From Anoplolepis gracilipes (lineage: Eukaryota > Arthropoda > Insecta > Hymenoptera > Formicidae): a stretch of DNA of 64,000 bases. Positions 1 through 14,600 of this stretch are shown piece by piece; positions within the stretch are counted from its first letter, which is position 1, and each line of letters begins with the position of its first letter. The position numbers and the translations under genes were made by a program. The notes under the pieces are model-generated. The model ran no database searches. It was given only the letters and a program-made list of their open reading frames with translations, and was not told the DNA's origin. The stretch spans positions 3,137,233-3,201,232 of the forward strand of contig NC_132973.1 in NCBI RefSeq assembly GCF_047496725.1. Direction: 5' to 3'.

Positions 1-1952
1 AATAAAAATCGATATAATCGAGAAAAAAATGAGCTATGAAAATAAAGCATCATAACAATATGCTGACAAATATTATTATATTATTTTAACATTTTAACAT
101 TATATACAGTTACAGCTATTGCATGTATTGTAATAAGTCGAGATAATATAGCGATGATATCCAATCAGTTTATGTCAATAGGTATTTTACTCATTCGATA
201 TTTTTTTCGTTATCTTAGCATATGAATTTATGCCATATGGCGATGACATTTTACACTCTACAGATTGTAAACAAAGAATTGTTAGAATATACTGATATAA
301 TAAAAAAGGAGAACAGATAAACAGATTAATCTTATCACGGTTTATCCTTGAACATGACTTAGTCGAATTTGTTACTATTGAATTTCCTATCTCTTTATCA
401 CCATGAATATAAGTTTTTATATTCCATCGATATAAATTCATTGAAAGTTTTTTATTTATAGTCTTTTATTAAAGTAAATTATGATTTTTATAATAAAACT
501 AAAATTTATCCATTGAATTTTATATACCTTTTAAGATATATAAAATATAATGGGCATATATATTTCTTTTCAAAAGTATTTCTAAAAAATCCATCTCTAT
601 CTCTCTTATTATTCCGCAGTGATTAATTTAAATATAATGCAAAAAATGTAAAATGATGATATTTTTTTGTGCGAACAGGGGAAATATTTTTATAATCTTT
701 CATTTTAATTAAAATCAAGTTGTTTAAATCTCTAAAGAAAAATATGTTTTTTTATAATACTTTGAAAAAATATTTTAATCAAACATATTGACATAATTGT
801 TAATAATGACTATTAATGTTATTAATATCATTTTGTATTTAGTTGTATTATAAAATTTATTGTAATTAGAAACACGTTTACTTTAATGGATTATATATCC
901 AAGATGATCGATTTCACGTCTACTACAGTCGAAAATCTCGAAGGTTATTCGCAAGAGACAGTTTTTGCCGGGGAAACTCGTTACCAGGTCAAGTCGGAGG
1001 TTGACCATTGAACTTGCCCTGAAGAGATGGATGGTGACCGTGTTGCATCGGCCCGATTCTGGGTTGCGTCGCTTCGTTTTACCATTTACTTGCGTTATTC
1101 GTCCTTCATTTTCAAAACCGTTAGTTGAGGATATGCGTACACGATCCCGGTTTGCAGCGAATAAAACTTGTGATGGGGATTATCGAAATATATATTGCAT
1201 TTCAAAACATTTACTGCTTCTTGGAGTCGCTTGTTTATAGCGATTAGTTTACGTATTAGTTGCTGTAAAAAATATATTTACGCATTAATATTAATTTATG
1301 CATTCTTAAAATATCTTTAATTTAAACTCTTAGTAATTTTAATCAATTTAGTACTCTCCCTCTCTCTTTTCATTGACATCAATTCCAATGCTTTATTATA
1401 TTGGAATTTAAAAATTTTTTTAAATATCAAATTTTCTGCATGATTATACACATTAATCTTTTAAATAAATATAGTTTATTTTTTAATTTACAAAAGTCAG
1501 TTGTGAAAGATTTAATTTACTTTGCTAAAAATTTATTTTGAAATTTTTCGAGCATAAAAAACTGTAAATATTGTTTTTGTCAAACTTTTAATTTTGTAAT
1601 TATCTGTAAATCTGAATACAACCATCTAGAATCGAAAAAAAAAGAACACATAATTAATATAAATTTGTATGTAATAAAATAAAAATTTGATTTTGTTCTC
1701 ACAAATACATTTTACTTCGAAGTGAATATACGTTTATTCGGCGCGATATCAAAAAGGATGTTTCTGCAATTAACCACAGTCAATGTTCTGAAATCGAAGG
1801 CAATTGTACGGGGAGAAGTTCAAGAACTATATTTTCCTCCCTCGTCGCACGAAGCACGTGAGTTGCTACAGAGGATGGCAACATGTGCGCGGACTGTTAT
1901 TTACTTAGCTCTGTTCCATGCACAACAATGCGTTCCCTTTGTTTCATGTTTG

Positions 1953-1976
1953 TCTCTCTCTCTCTCTCTCTCTCTC
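1953..1976. repeat. (TC)n microsatellite
   Basis: Twelve uninterrupted TC units within a CpG-bearing block. Confidence 0.95.
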
Positions 1977-4900
1977 GGCTTCTCTCATTATAGTCAATAA
2001 CTCCTTTCTGGGGCCGAGAGAATGAGGCGACGTATCTGACCTGGCACTATCATCAACGTGGCATCTCTCTCACTCAGAGCTATCGTAGAATACCGCGTGG
2101 AGGAGAAACAAAAGAACCAAGACTCTTCTCCCCAACTGTATCGGCAATTTACATAGTAACCGAGCCGAATCTGGGACGAAATATAGATCCGCAAGTATCG
2201 ATATCTCGGCACGTATATATGTATGCACGCGAATATTCCGTGAATAGTGGTTGCTTTCTCCGAGTATCGAGGGAAGATGTGATCGAAGGATGAAACTGTG
2301 TCGCATCTCTCAGTTATATATAGCAGATTGTGATAGTAGATACGCGATCCTCTCCGGTTAAAAATTATACATTCGTTTTATATCATTCATGATGCTTTAT
2401 AGCAACATAAAACGATGAAAGATATGAAGCAAGAAAATAATATTTTGTCCTCTTTATTATATGAAATTTGTTACTGTTGTGCAGACCTTATTATAATTGC
2501 TAATAAGAGGCATATAAATGCATACTATCTTATTTTGTTCTTTTCTCAATATACATATGCTTTATATAAAATATATGTCTATATATAAAAAAATCAGACG
2601 AAAAATTAATGATAAGGCATATTGTGTCTTTTTTCTCCGTCGTGCATCTTCTAGGAGGAAAAGGAAAAAAATATACGAACAGAGATAAAAGTATCGGCAA
2701 TGTTATGCGAGACGGAATGTATTATATAAGGACCATTGTTCTCGCGACTTCCGCAGGAAGAACCGACAGGAGGATGCACTTGTATATTTCTCGGCGAATG
2801 TTTCTTTTCGCGGCTGCGGGGAAATCGTACGATACACGCGAACAAGGTAGACTTCATCCAAATTACATCACCGTACTTTGAGGTCCCGTCGCGAAAATCG
2901 ATGTTCCGAAATATGCTCCCCAAGCATCCGAGTCTATTCGCGAGAACGAACTCTCGTTTCGGCACGACTCGTGTGCTCCCGAGTCGTTTCCGATGAAAAT
3001 TGCATATCGCGTGTGCTCATCGCAGTGAAAACGTCGAGGCAAGTGGTCATAGTAATCTCATAGCAACGGTCGTCAACGACCGCATATCTCTATATGTGTG
3101 TGTGTGTGGAAGTTAATATTATATTTTTTTTATGATGATAAATGTTAAATTTCACAAGAGAGAGAAGAAGATTATTTATTAAGAAAGAAATCGTAAATTG
3201 GAGGAAAGGGAAAAGATACGACAGAGAAGATGTAACATTATTATTTAGAGAAGTGTTAATCCAACTGTGCAATGTTCTCGAAAGTAAGCTTTTCTCTATT
3301 CTGTTCTTGTGTCTGTTTATAATACAAGCTAATGTGAAATATTCTATATATTACAATCATCAAATATAAAATATTTATCATATTTCCACCAGATATGCTT
3401 TCAATAATAACACATTTAATTAAGTTTATAATAAATGGAATTATTTAATTTTACTTAAGTTTAATATTGACAAACATAAGGAACGTATTTTTAACAGATC
3501 AAATTATATTTAACAAATATTGTGATAAAGTTTCTCTCTCGTATCGACTTACGTATAAATCTAAATTTGCATTAGCCCGTTGCCACATACTATGCTGATA
3601 TCGATAATGCAGGTATCTTGTATATAAAGCCCGAATCAGACGGTACATTGCAAACGCAAAGTAGAATTAGAGATTGCAAGATTAAAAATATTTTGCATAT
3701 AATATGACTGTTTTACGTTCGTAGAATTATGTGGAATTTTTTAACTTTATAGTTTCGTAATATTTTGATTTTAAATTCCATCCCACATTTGCAATTTGTC
3801 TTATTTGGATTGAATTTCCAGAAATAATGATATTATATATGCATAATATTATATAATGTTATTTTAAGAAATATATATATGTATATTTTCTTCATCAAAA
3901 AATAATAGAACTTTTAGTATATTTGTGCGTGCATGTATGTACATCTTTATATAGGCATCTTTAAATTTACAATCATCATTTCAGATCTTTTTTGCTAAAT
4001 TTATTTTAAAGTTTAATCAGGTAAAAGAAATATTTTGAACTTAAATTTTTACTTAGGATTTAAAAGAGAAATTATATGTAAGATTTTATTTGGGAAATTT
4101 TATTTAGAATTTAAAAGAGAAATTGTCGCTGAAGAGATTAACGAAGCGTAGCCACTTGACCCGCGCCATTTCCGGAAAATAGGCAAGACTTACATGCCAC
4201 CTCGCTATTGTTATATTCGTCATTGTTGTCCGTCGCGATGCATCGTGTTCACGTTATCAGAGTGGAAATCCTGTCTTGGTACATATTTGCGTACAGATCG
4301 CTCCGCTAATTTTCGCTGGCTGCCCGAGGTGACGATAAAATGTCGCCGAAAATTACGCATTCGCGAGCTTCGCTTCCACTAATTCTTAATCTTCGGTCCG
4401 TTAATGCTTTCCCTCGTCACACAGGTGTACTAAATTTCTCGCGTTAACTGCTCGCGCTTATGTAACGAATCATTCCCGACAACGGTACTTAGCTTCTGCC
4501 GTTTATGCTCAAAAGATCATTCGTAAGATGAGAGACGTAAGACTTATTTCACATACACTTTGGTACACATTTATGTGTATGTGTGTATACGTTGACACAT
4601 ACATTATACGTTTTGAAACACGATAAAATTTCAAGAAAAATGTAAACTCAGATATGCCGTGAGATTAAATATCGTTCTTGAAGCTGGAATTTATCAGATG
4701 ACTGATTAGAAATAGCCTCGACTTTTATAATTAAAATATGATACATATATTTTTTATTTTGTGTGTAATCAATATTTCCTTTTTATATAAATATTAAAAA
4801 TTGTTTTCTGTTAATTAAATTAATATAATAATTTTATAAATTTTTATATTTTATATTTTTTATAATTTTATAAATTTTATTAAAATCTTTTTATCACATG

Positions 4901-6161
4901 TGTATTATTTTAATAATTTAATTTCAAAAATTTAATAAGCGCACGAGTTTAGTTTAATATTTAATTAATAAGATTTAGCAGTTTAAGGAAAAAACGGAAT
5001 TATGTATCTTTTATATTTTTTATTATTTCACATTACTAATTAAAATTACAATGTGATTGTAAATGTTAATATGTGATTGCAAATATCATAATGTTTAATA
5101 TTGTATAGTTTTGTAAATATTCATATTATAATATAATAATAAATCATAAAAAAAAATTGGATCCATTTTATATAAGTATTACGGAAAAGAAATTAGCATT
5201 TAGTAGTCATTATTAAGACAGAGCACGTTATTGTAATATTATAATAGAAATACACGGAATATAGAACAAGCGTAATTTACTGGAGGAAGAGTGTATAATT
5301 TATGCTGTTAAGGTTCGCTCACACAGACAGTTATATCTCGATACAATATCGTGATGTAACGGAATATAGTTTGAAAAAAATATGTATTATTTAACAAGAA
5401 TCTGTAGTTAATAAAGAAACTAATAAAGTGAAAAAGGAAAAAATCCGATAAAGATCTCCATTATTTTTGCATGACTCCGGGTCGCGTTTTACCTCGCAAC
5501 ATGATTTATACGCGATAATAAGATTTATGATATCACGAGTAGCTAACGGCAAATCAGCGATTTTTCGTTAAGCGTTATTTTCACGATATTTTCACCTAGT
5601 ATGCGATATGTAGAAGAGCACTGCAGTATTTTAGTTAGGTCACGTCCCCTTGAACCGATGCCAAATGTACCCCTCCCCCTTTTGTTCGCCAAGTTTTTCG
5701 CGCCGTAGAGAGCTTATGGAATACTGCCTGCGGACCTATCGTAGGTGTTCTGGGTCAAGTGTGCATTCTAATGATAGCCGGATGCTCGTGCAAAGTTCCT
5801 ATAAATTTGCACTATGTTTGCACAGTAACGTAATGTAGTAGATGTATGCTTTTTTCCCGTTATTCGGTAATACCTCTTTCGTTCTTTCTCTTGTTCTCTC
5901 TTGTTTGATTTTCAGTATTTTTTATAATAGAAATTATGTTTTAATCGAAGATTTTTGCAATAAAAAGCTTTAATTCTTTCTTTTCAGAACTTGAAAAAAT
6001 TAAATCTAAATTAATTGTTCCTTAGTTTTCTATTTTTATATTCCTTTATATAAACTATTTTAAATTTGTCTTTTATTCTTCATATGGAATTGACTTTTTA
6101 CTACATACATATACGTATAAGCGAAGAGAAATTAATCAGCAGATTTTTAATATTATTAATC

Positions 6162-6164
<3 letters not shown>

Positions 6165-6203
<39 letters not shown>
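6165..6203. repeat. (TA)n microsatellite
   Basis: About 19 uninterrupted TA units. Confidence 0.95.
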
Positions 6204-6205
<2 letters not shown>

Positions 6206-8408
6206 TGATCTATCATTAGAAACCTTATTTAATCCCGGAATCCCCCCTTCCTTTCACGATTTATTATGATGGCTCCGTCATCTCCGTCGTCATTATAATG
6301 TCAGACGTAGCTATAATTTGTTGGATAATCGTCGCTTATGTCATATGTATGCTCACCAATCGTCTGTCTTTCGCCTCCGTTGCTAATTTTCTGATATAAC
6401 CATAAAATTGATGAATATGACGGTGAAAGCAGCATTTTTCATAATTTATTCTCTATTCCGTTAAAATGCAACACATACAAGTAATGAAAGCAATTGCTTA
6501 TAGCATATATAATGTATAATAGGTATATTATATGTGCTAAAAGAGAAAAATATTTTGCTCCATGATTTAAACTTAAAAATTAGTGGAACTGCATAATTAA
6601 AAGAAAGAGAAAGTGATTCTTATTTAAGAAAAATATATAGATCTTCTCGATTTAATTATATTAAAAGCATTGTATCGTTAAGTCAAAGATAAAGCAGTAA
6701 AATATCGAACTTTATTCAACCTTGATTCAACTTTTTAATTTAGAAATTCTAGAAACAAAGATTATAGAAAAATATGTAAAATATTTATATATAAAAATAT
6801 TTCTAAAACTACTTGAAATCTTCCGGATTAGCAGATTATTTAAACTGCATTTGGAGATTGCAAGATTTAAATGTATGTTTAATTTTTTTAATTATTAATA
6901 TTTCAAATTAAATAATAAAATATTCAACAGAATTTAATTATGTGTTCGATCAATTAAACACATGTTTACTCATATGCAACGATTTTATATCGATAGGATA
7001 TAAAGTAATATTTACATAATTTATATCAAAATTATTAATAGATAATATTTATAGATAACTATTATTTTTGTTTACGTATATGTTACATATTTAATATATA
7101 TTTAATAGTATAATACATTTATATTACATGATGTGAATTTTTTAAAATATATTATATATACGTACATATACGATTAATATAGTATTAATTACATTTCTAT
7201 TAGTGGATTATTTTTAATACACGAAATTATACATTCTGTAATTAGGTATACATGTTTTTGATTAATAATTTACCTACCGGTTTAGATAATCTACAGACCG
7301 AATATAGATATTGTGAACATGTGGATGCGAAGAGAAACTACTTCCGGATAATTATAGTAAATTGTCAGGTTTCAATCTTATCTCCTTGCAAATATTCGCA
7401 CGTTACTTTCTTGCAACGTTAATTGTTTCTTGCTTATCTAACGGAATTAAAATCACTTTCTTGAAAAGATGCAAATTTCAAAATTTCTTTATACTTTATG
7501 AATACCAATAATAAATAATTTATGAATAACAATAATAACAAATAATAAATAAATGAAATTATAAATCGCTCTTCTTACGGCTGTTCTGCTGTCGCTCGAT
7601 GCTTCTATCGGTCCATCTTGTTCTCTCTTGCTTCTTCATTGCACTTATGTACACTCAACGAGACATTTTGTGACACTCACTTTCAAAAATTTGATTATGG
7701 TCACGCGCGCGCTAATTATTAAAATACGCCCGACATTTTAATAATGCACATGACGCGCACTCTGTTTTAAATTGTGACGAGAGAATATAAAAATTATGGA
7801 TTAATATTCATGAAAATGTGATTTTCTTCTCTATTAAAAAATTATGACCAAATTCGCATAATACTTATCTTTATTATTAATGTATATATATTCTTTATGA
7901 CAATATTTTACCATCTCACATTATAATACAGAGAAGTGAATGGATATACAAACTGACATTAAAGATAAATATTCCCAAAATGCAATATTCAATAAGCTAT
8001 CATTTAATCAGTCGGCGCAATTTGAATATGATTAAATCAAAAACATAAATTATATATTTCATTAAATCATCGATATAGAAATTGTGATACATATTAGTGC
8101 TGACTTTATGAGTATGTTTAATGAATTAACATAGAGACTCAATAATTGTACTTAATAATTAAAATCTTAATTTACACAATAACTCTTGAATTAATCTTGT
8201 GATAGTTTTTCAACGATTGAGAAATTCAAAAATAATATCGGTAACCTCGCACGATATTGCGTGAGACTACGTAAGTTAGTGATTAATTGTGACGCGCTAA
8301 TCTAATAAGACGCGAAAATCGCACCCGAATTGATAATCACTAATCTAATAATTGTAGGGAATGATTTATTATCTTTACTTATTACAATTGTATAATACTT
8401 TGAGTGAT

Positions 8409-8625
8409 AATACGACGATACACGTAGCGCGCGACAATAAGTCCTGGTCGTTCGGATCTCGCTACGCGAATGACATCAAGATCACCGCATATAAACAGCG
8501 CGTCTATATGTATCCCAAAAATTCAGCGGCGTATAATACACTGTTGTTTACATGCGGTGCTCTTGATGTCATTTGCGCGGCGACCCGAAACAGAAATCGT
8601 CGCGCATTCCATGTGTCGTCGTATT
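8409..8625. repeat. Long imperfect foldback (hairpin)
   Basis: The arms 8466-8497 and 8545-8578 are inverted copies that match over about 30 bases with few mismatches; the shared core is ATGACATCAAGA, then CACCGCAT. Weaker pairing continues outward: AATACGACGA at 8409-8418 matches the complement of the end of the right arm near 8616-8625. The central loop is about 47 nt. The folded RNA would be roughly 217 nt, with a strongly paired middle. No short terminal motif with a clear target duplication was found. It may be an old foldback transposon, or the source of a hairpin RNA. It is unlikely to code, although overlapping open frames cross it. Confidence 0.7.
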
Positions 8626-9013
8626 CTCTCTCGACCTATCATCGCGATAAGTACTAACAATAAGAGATACTATATGATTTTAATTTTGACGATTATCGTG
8701 TCTCAACTAACTATTAATTTGTGTAGCATCATAAAATATCAAAATAAAATTACTGATGTCATTTCGGAATTTCTCAATCAGTGGAAAATATCGCAAGCGT
8801 AAAATGGATTAACTCGAATATTATCGAATATTTAAATCTGTTTAATTAATAAGTATAATCATTGTTAAGCGGTTATAGATAAAACGTGTATTTTATGTAA
8901 TTTATTGGATTGTAACTAATCAGCGAGACGGTAAAATAAACATATTGTTAGATTCTGTATTATATTATATTTTGGATTATATTCTGCAAATCTATATATG
9001 TATTTATATATAT

Positions 9014-9017
<4 letters not shown>

Positions 9018-9047
<30 letters not shown>
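9018..9047. repeat. (TA)n microsatellite
   Basis: Fifteen uninterrupted TA units. Confidence 0.95.
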
Positions 9048-9053
<6 letters not shown>

Positions 9054-9982
9054 CATATCTATCTTTACATCTATATATTCACTTGTGTTATAATAAAAGA
9101 TAATTCTTATACGAATTTGATCACACGTTTCTAGTGCCAAGTAAATAACGTTGTGTAATCTTTGTATGATTTTTGCATTCTTTCGTCGTAATATAAAATA
9201 AAGTGCGTGTCGTGTGTATTAACGTTGTTTGGATGTTACGTAAAATGTCGAACAATTGTCATATTGGCACATAATTAGTATACCAGTGATCATAATGAAT
9301 CATGAGCGAGTGTCATATGAGTGTCATAAAGGAGAAGCAAAGGACAAATAAAAGAGGGCGAGGAGACTTGGAGAGACATTGATTAGAATCATGAGTAATT
9401 TATAATTTTATATTTAATTTATTATTTGTTATTTATAAAAAGATTTATTTTCTGATGAAGATGAAAGCAATTAAGTTGAAAGTAAAACACATATTTTTTC
9501 AAATTTTTTTCATTGACGTCAGAATGACTTATAATGATTAGTTTATTATAAGTTTTTATTAAAAAAAATAAAAAAATAAAAAATTCCATAATGCTGTCAA
9601 ATTAAAATAAATTGCGTTAGTTTGCTAATGATGTTGAATTTAACAAGAAAATTAAAAAAGGCGTGTATATTAAAGTTCGTGCCGTGTTGATGTCGGTTTT
9701 ATATATCGATTTTTTCGCTCCTCGAGGTCGGTTTCGCGACTAGAACTTTAATGGCGTCGGCGTGTTCGTATAAAAAGAAAAAAAGGAGATGAGGCGAGAC
9801 ACGTGTGGCACGAAAGCTCCCCTCACGCTTCGAAACACGTCGCAGGGGGCAAAACGTGCGCGCGGCTCAGTCGTTTAATAATATATTCAAGACGTCCCGT
9901 CACATATATGCGACGCGATGGCGATCATTAACGTGTTTAACACGCGTATATTACATGCACGCACGCACGCAGCCATGAAGTG

Positions 9983-10012
<30 letters not shown>
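9983..10012. repeat. (CGTGCT)5 hexamer tandem repeat
   Basis: Five exact copies of CGTGCT in a CpG-rich block, preceded at about 9954-9971 by a short ACGC repeat. It is GC-rich and unlike the common AT and TC microsatellites of the window. Confidence 0.95.
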
Positions 10013-10014
<2 letters not shown>

Positions 10015-10172
10015 AGAGATTCATTCGCACACGGCGGCCACTGTCTTTTAATGAATTGCATAACTTGTGAAATTATCACGGAATCATTGCTTGGCGCCGT
10101 CTTTACGCGAAGCGACTTTTGCCGCGTGTACTGGCGTCTAGTTCATTTTATCGTTAATTACTTGACATCGTT

Positions 10173-10209
10173 ATGCCGATCGTAGACGATCGTGTTGTAT
10201 GATCGGCAT
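10173..10209. repeat. Short CpG-containing hairpin
   Basis: ATGCCGATC and its complement GATCGGCAT bracket a short centre that itself contains two CGATCGT copies. The stem is about 11 of 12 bases. It lies at the edge of a CpG-rich block. Confidence 0.7.
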
Positions 10210-11508
10210 GTTATTAAATAATACAGAGAGTAGATATTCTATAAAAATTAGGGCTGATGAATTAGTCAATATATTAGAAAAGTTAGTCAATATATTTGAA
10301 AATTTGGCTAAATAGAATTAATTATTTCTCTTTGACATCATGTTTAAAAAATCAATGACACACAATGACGTTTTATAGACTCGATAACTTCGATTTTTGC
10401 CACTTTTTTCTGAAAGGTTTTTTCTTGTTTTATTTGACATTTGTTTGAAACGAAAGGAGAGAAGGAATTTAAAAATATATTTTTTTTAATAATTAATTCT
10501 TAAAAATGCATATGGATAACATAACACACAAATATTATTATTTTATCAGTATTATTTTTCTCGTTATCTCATTTCTTTTGTTTGTTATTAATGTTTTAAT
10601 TTTTTTTTCTAAATTTTAATGAAAGATATTTTTTCTTTATTCCTTTATTTAAAGAGTTATAGGTAACTCATGGGTTCAATAATTCAAATTTAAATTCTTC
10701 GCCAAATTTATATTTAATACGTTTTGATTCGAGAATGATGTGTATCTTTTAATGCGAATAAATTAAAAATAATCAATTACAAGATTTCTTCAAGCGTTTA
10801 TCCTTATAATATTATCAATATATATATATATATACTCAATTCGTTGAATTATTTGATGTTGATTGTTTCTTTTAAGCGAATTTATTTATATTAAATTTAT
10901 TAAGTTTTAAATTTTTTTTCAAAAATTTATATAAATCATCCGATGAAAAAGCGCTTTGTTCTGCATATTTGACTTATTTTTCCATCCAGAATTATCTGTT
11001 CCTGGAACATTCTCGTAGACTTAACTAATACCCGCAGATCGACATCTCGTATAACGAAGTTCTAGTCTTGGAGACAGTAATTGCGTGGAGAGTTCAGCTG
11101 GGTGCCTTATTAAATGAAATCATTAATTAGCCGTACGGATTGTTAACCTACTTCTCCATACTTGCTACTTTGAGATGGCTGCTTCTCAGTAGGTTATTCC
11201 TAATCTTTATCTCAATCCTTATAATCTCTTAGCGCGTATCCGATTCCATTATTATTCCTCACTGTTTATCGATTAATTTTCAAAATTACTGTTCAAGCTC
11301 TACTTTTTTGAGATGATTAAAAAAATGAATTTTGGAGTTACTATAATTATTCCTATTTAATTTTTATTATTAGATTCAATCTTTTATTTTTGAAAATTTA
11401 TTGATTTATTGATGTAAATGTTGACTTTTTAAAATTAAAAATATGTTTTTATATAGTAAAAATCGTACTTTATTTAAAAGTCATATTTGAATTATTTTAT
11501 AAACGTGA

Positions 11509-11632
11509 AAATATAAAAAATATAAAAATATAATTATAAAATATAAAATATAATTATAAAATATAATTATAAAATATAAAATATAATTATAAAATATAAT
11601 TTTAAAAAATATAATATAATAAAATCTCAAGA
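11509..11632. repeat. AT-rich tandem repeat
   Basis: Overlapping copies of an AAAATATAATTAT-type unit with variable spacing. It is simple-sequence DNA with no coding potential. Confidence 0.85.
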
Positions 11633-14600
11633 TATATAATTACATTTTGCTACATGTTACTACAAATTAATGCTTATTATTTTATATGAGCTCTGTTTTT
11701 GCTTGTCATTTTTGTACATATTAAAACAAAAATTTTGCAGTATTAAAGTTACATTTATTGAACAATAGAAATCAAATAATTTAATGCTTGTTTAAAAGAA
11801 ACCTTGAATTTTATCTCGAAATAATCTCAAAAGAATTTGTAATAATAATATATCCGTTAATTAAACGCAATGACATATTTAACCGAAGTGTTTTATTACA
11901 CTAAATATGATACGTTGATTGGGTAATCGATACGTTGGCTAGCCATATGATAAGTGTCGGAGACATGTTTTTTATGAACCATCAATATGATGAGTTGTGC
12001 TCTCTCTTGCTCTCGCATTACTCGCTCGCTCTCGGCATATAAATGATGATGCCATTCACCTCCGTATAGCTCAACTCGTCGCATAAACTGCATTCGATAA
12101 CCGTAACCGTAAATATTTGTGTTACGTCTTTGGCAGAGATGTGTCGCGCCTATACAGACGAAACACAGCGGATACATTGAATTCTCTTGAAATACATGAT
12201 TCGTTGTCGTAATAGATATATTACAATATTATCATTCGTTCTTGGAAATCAGCGACTTATTTAATTAGCCGGAAGACTTTATCGACATCACAAAGTGTCG
12301 ATGGAATCAGAGCACCAATTAGCAGGTTTCAGTCACTCAATCGTCAATAGATAATCGCTCGCTAAATGTGCGTAGACTATTAACTCGGTGCAAAAGACAT
12401 TTTGCTCTGGGCAATTACGTCCTTACTTTGTTTGCTCAAATAAGACGCATTTTCCGATTCTTACTAAACTGAAATATACCTATACTCATAATTTAATGTC
12501 ATCATTATTCCAACTAGTCGCCCACTAACTTTTTTTATTTGATCAAAAGTTAGACTTCAGAAATGAATTCACCAAAGTTTCCGTGGAAAAACTTTCAGAT
12601 TCTTTCCACACTTTAAAATTTCTGTGCTGTCGCCATTTCTAATAGTTGCCAAACTTATTTCACTTACTTGAATTATAACGGAAAGTACACATACAAATTG
12701 TAAATTGTTTGTTTTTTCTTCTTACTTTTTATACAAAAAAAAATTAATGACCTTTTTTTAGTATGATAAAGCGTTTTAGTATAGTATAATTATTTCAGTT
12801 ATTGATGTTTGCTTCATTACGAATATACTAATGTAATGCGCACATGCGGTTTTTCCGAAACATGTTTACGCTATTGATGACGTACAATTGACTAATTAAC
12901 ATATTACGTAATATGTAATATTACGATCCACATTATGTGTACCTAACATGTGACACGATCGTATCTGTGTATTTTTCGCGACCGCGGGATCTCGTGTCAG
13001 ATACATGTCAACAACGTATATCATCAGTTTTATTGCAAATGGACTTTGTTCTAATTGAACCCGTAAGATAATTAATGCTCCATTTCAACATTACTATTCT
13101 AAACGATGTATGCAGTATATGTATTTGTTTTCGAGGATATAAAAAACAGTGCGTTTTACGTAATCGGTAATTAATTTTGTTCTGCATTCTCGAAAGCCAT
13201 TAAACTTGTATTTTCTTTAAACCAGCACATGTTTGCTACTAGCATAATCTGCGTAGCTAACGGCAGCTGAATCGCGTCCGCGCACAATGCGTATTATTAA
13301 CGTTGCGTTCGCACGCACTGTGGACACATCCTTTCGCCGAGACAACCAACAGCACGAGCCACATCCTGTTCTGATTGGCCCGTGTACGCGTTGTCTTTAT
13401 TATCTCACGTACACCTAGAAAAAAACAATATTCGTTTCGCGCAGATAAGACCTTCCCTTGGAAAGTATTATATAGCGAGTTGGGGAATGACGCGAGAGCT
13501 TGAATTCTTATTCTATATTCCTTGGATTTTTTAACATGTACGTTTTACGCCCGGGCACAGCCATATTGCGGAAAAACATCGGTTTTTTTTTATCATGGCG
13601 ACCTTTACGCGGTAATAATCTCGTGACCTGCTGCGAACGGTATAACTATGCGTAGTGACTCGTTCGAAGGTAAAACAGTGGCTTGCAGTAACTGTTTTAC
13701 GATTCGCTGAATAAAAAAGTTTATGTGTTTTTTTTTAAGAGAAAGAGTGAAGAAAGAGAGAGATAGACTTTAGATTATATAACAGTTTTATGATTAAAGG
13801 GTAAAACATTGAACAAATGCATTTAAATGGAAATTTTATGAGAAATAAGTGCAAGATGAATATGTATAAGTATTACTTACATTCTCTGAGAAAGCACCAT
13901 GGATATAGAGTGTTGAATAATCATTTCGTGGTATAATAGTGTCATATAATAAGGAAGTTTAATATGTGTCACGTAGGTAATTAAAAATTTTGAATATCTT
14001 AAAATTAGGAAGAGAAAAAGAAAGAATTAAAACTTTTAAAAGTGAAGAATTTATATATAATATTTTATTATTTATAAATAATATATTAAAATATTATGGA
14101 AAATTAGAACGAAATATTCTCTATAGAGAAAAATGAAAAATATACTCAACAGAATACTTACAGAAAAATTCAAAAATTTTTAGATTAGTTGCACAAATTT
14201 GCTTACAGATGGTTTGCTTAAACAAGTATATTTAGACCAACATTTAAACAACGTTTAGATAGAGATATGTATTTACATTATATTAACATATAATTAACTG
14301 AAGCAATTGCAGCATTGTTTATCGTTTTTAACGAATACATTATGCCAATGACGTGAATTGCATTACAAGAAGTAAAATTTGCATTCTGCAATTCGTCTCA
14401 CACAATCAGTATTCTTGCTGAAGTAATATTCGTTGATATTTCTTTCTTTTCTCAATCATTTTTGACGAAGATATATGGCATCTCTTAATTTCGAAGGTAA
14501 TATTTTTAATATTATACTTATTTTTTAATTTAAATCATAATTAAAACTATTTTGATCTAACCAAGCTATTTAAAATTCTATTAAAATTTATTTTAAATTA

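Larger units (their letters stand above)
1..8408. other. AT-rich upstream DNA without a recognisable gene
   Basis: No exon with coding-like codon use and good splice sites was found on either strand. The stretch alternates AT-rich DNA with blocks of more balanced, CpG-containing sequence at about 960-1240, 1720-2340, 2740-3070, 4120-4520 and 5470-5830. It holds microsatellites at 1953-1976 and 6165-6203, and a short imperfect duplication near 4057-4126. Open frames here have no domain or motif I recognise. It could be intergenic, or an intron of an even longer transcript. The CpG-bearing blocks are the best candidates for regulatory function. Confidence 0.55.
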
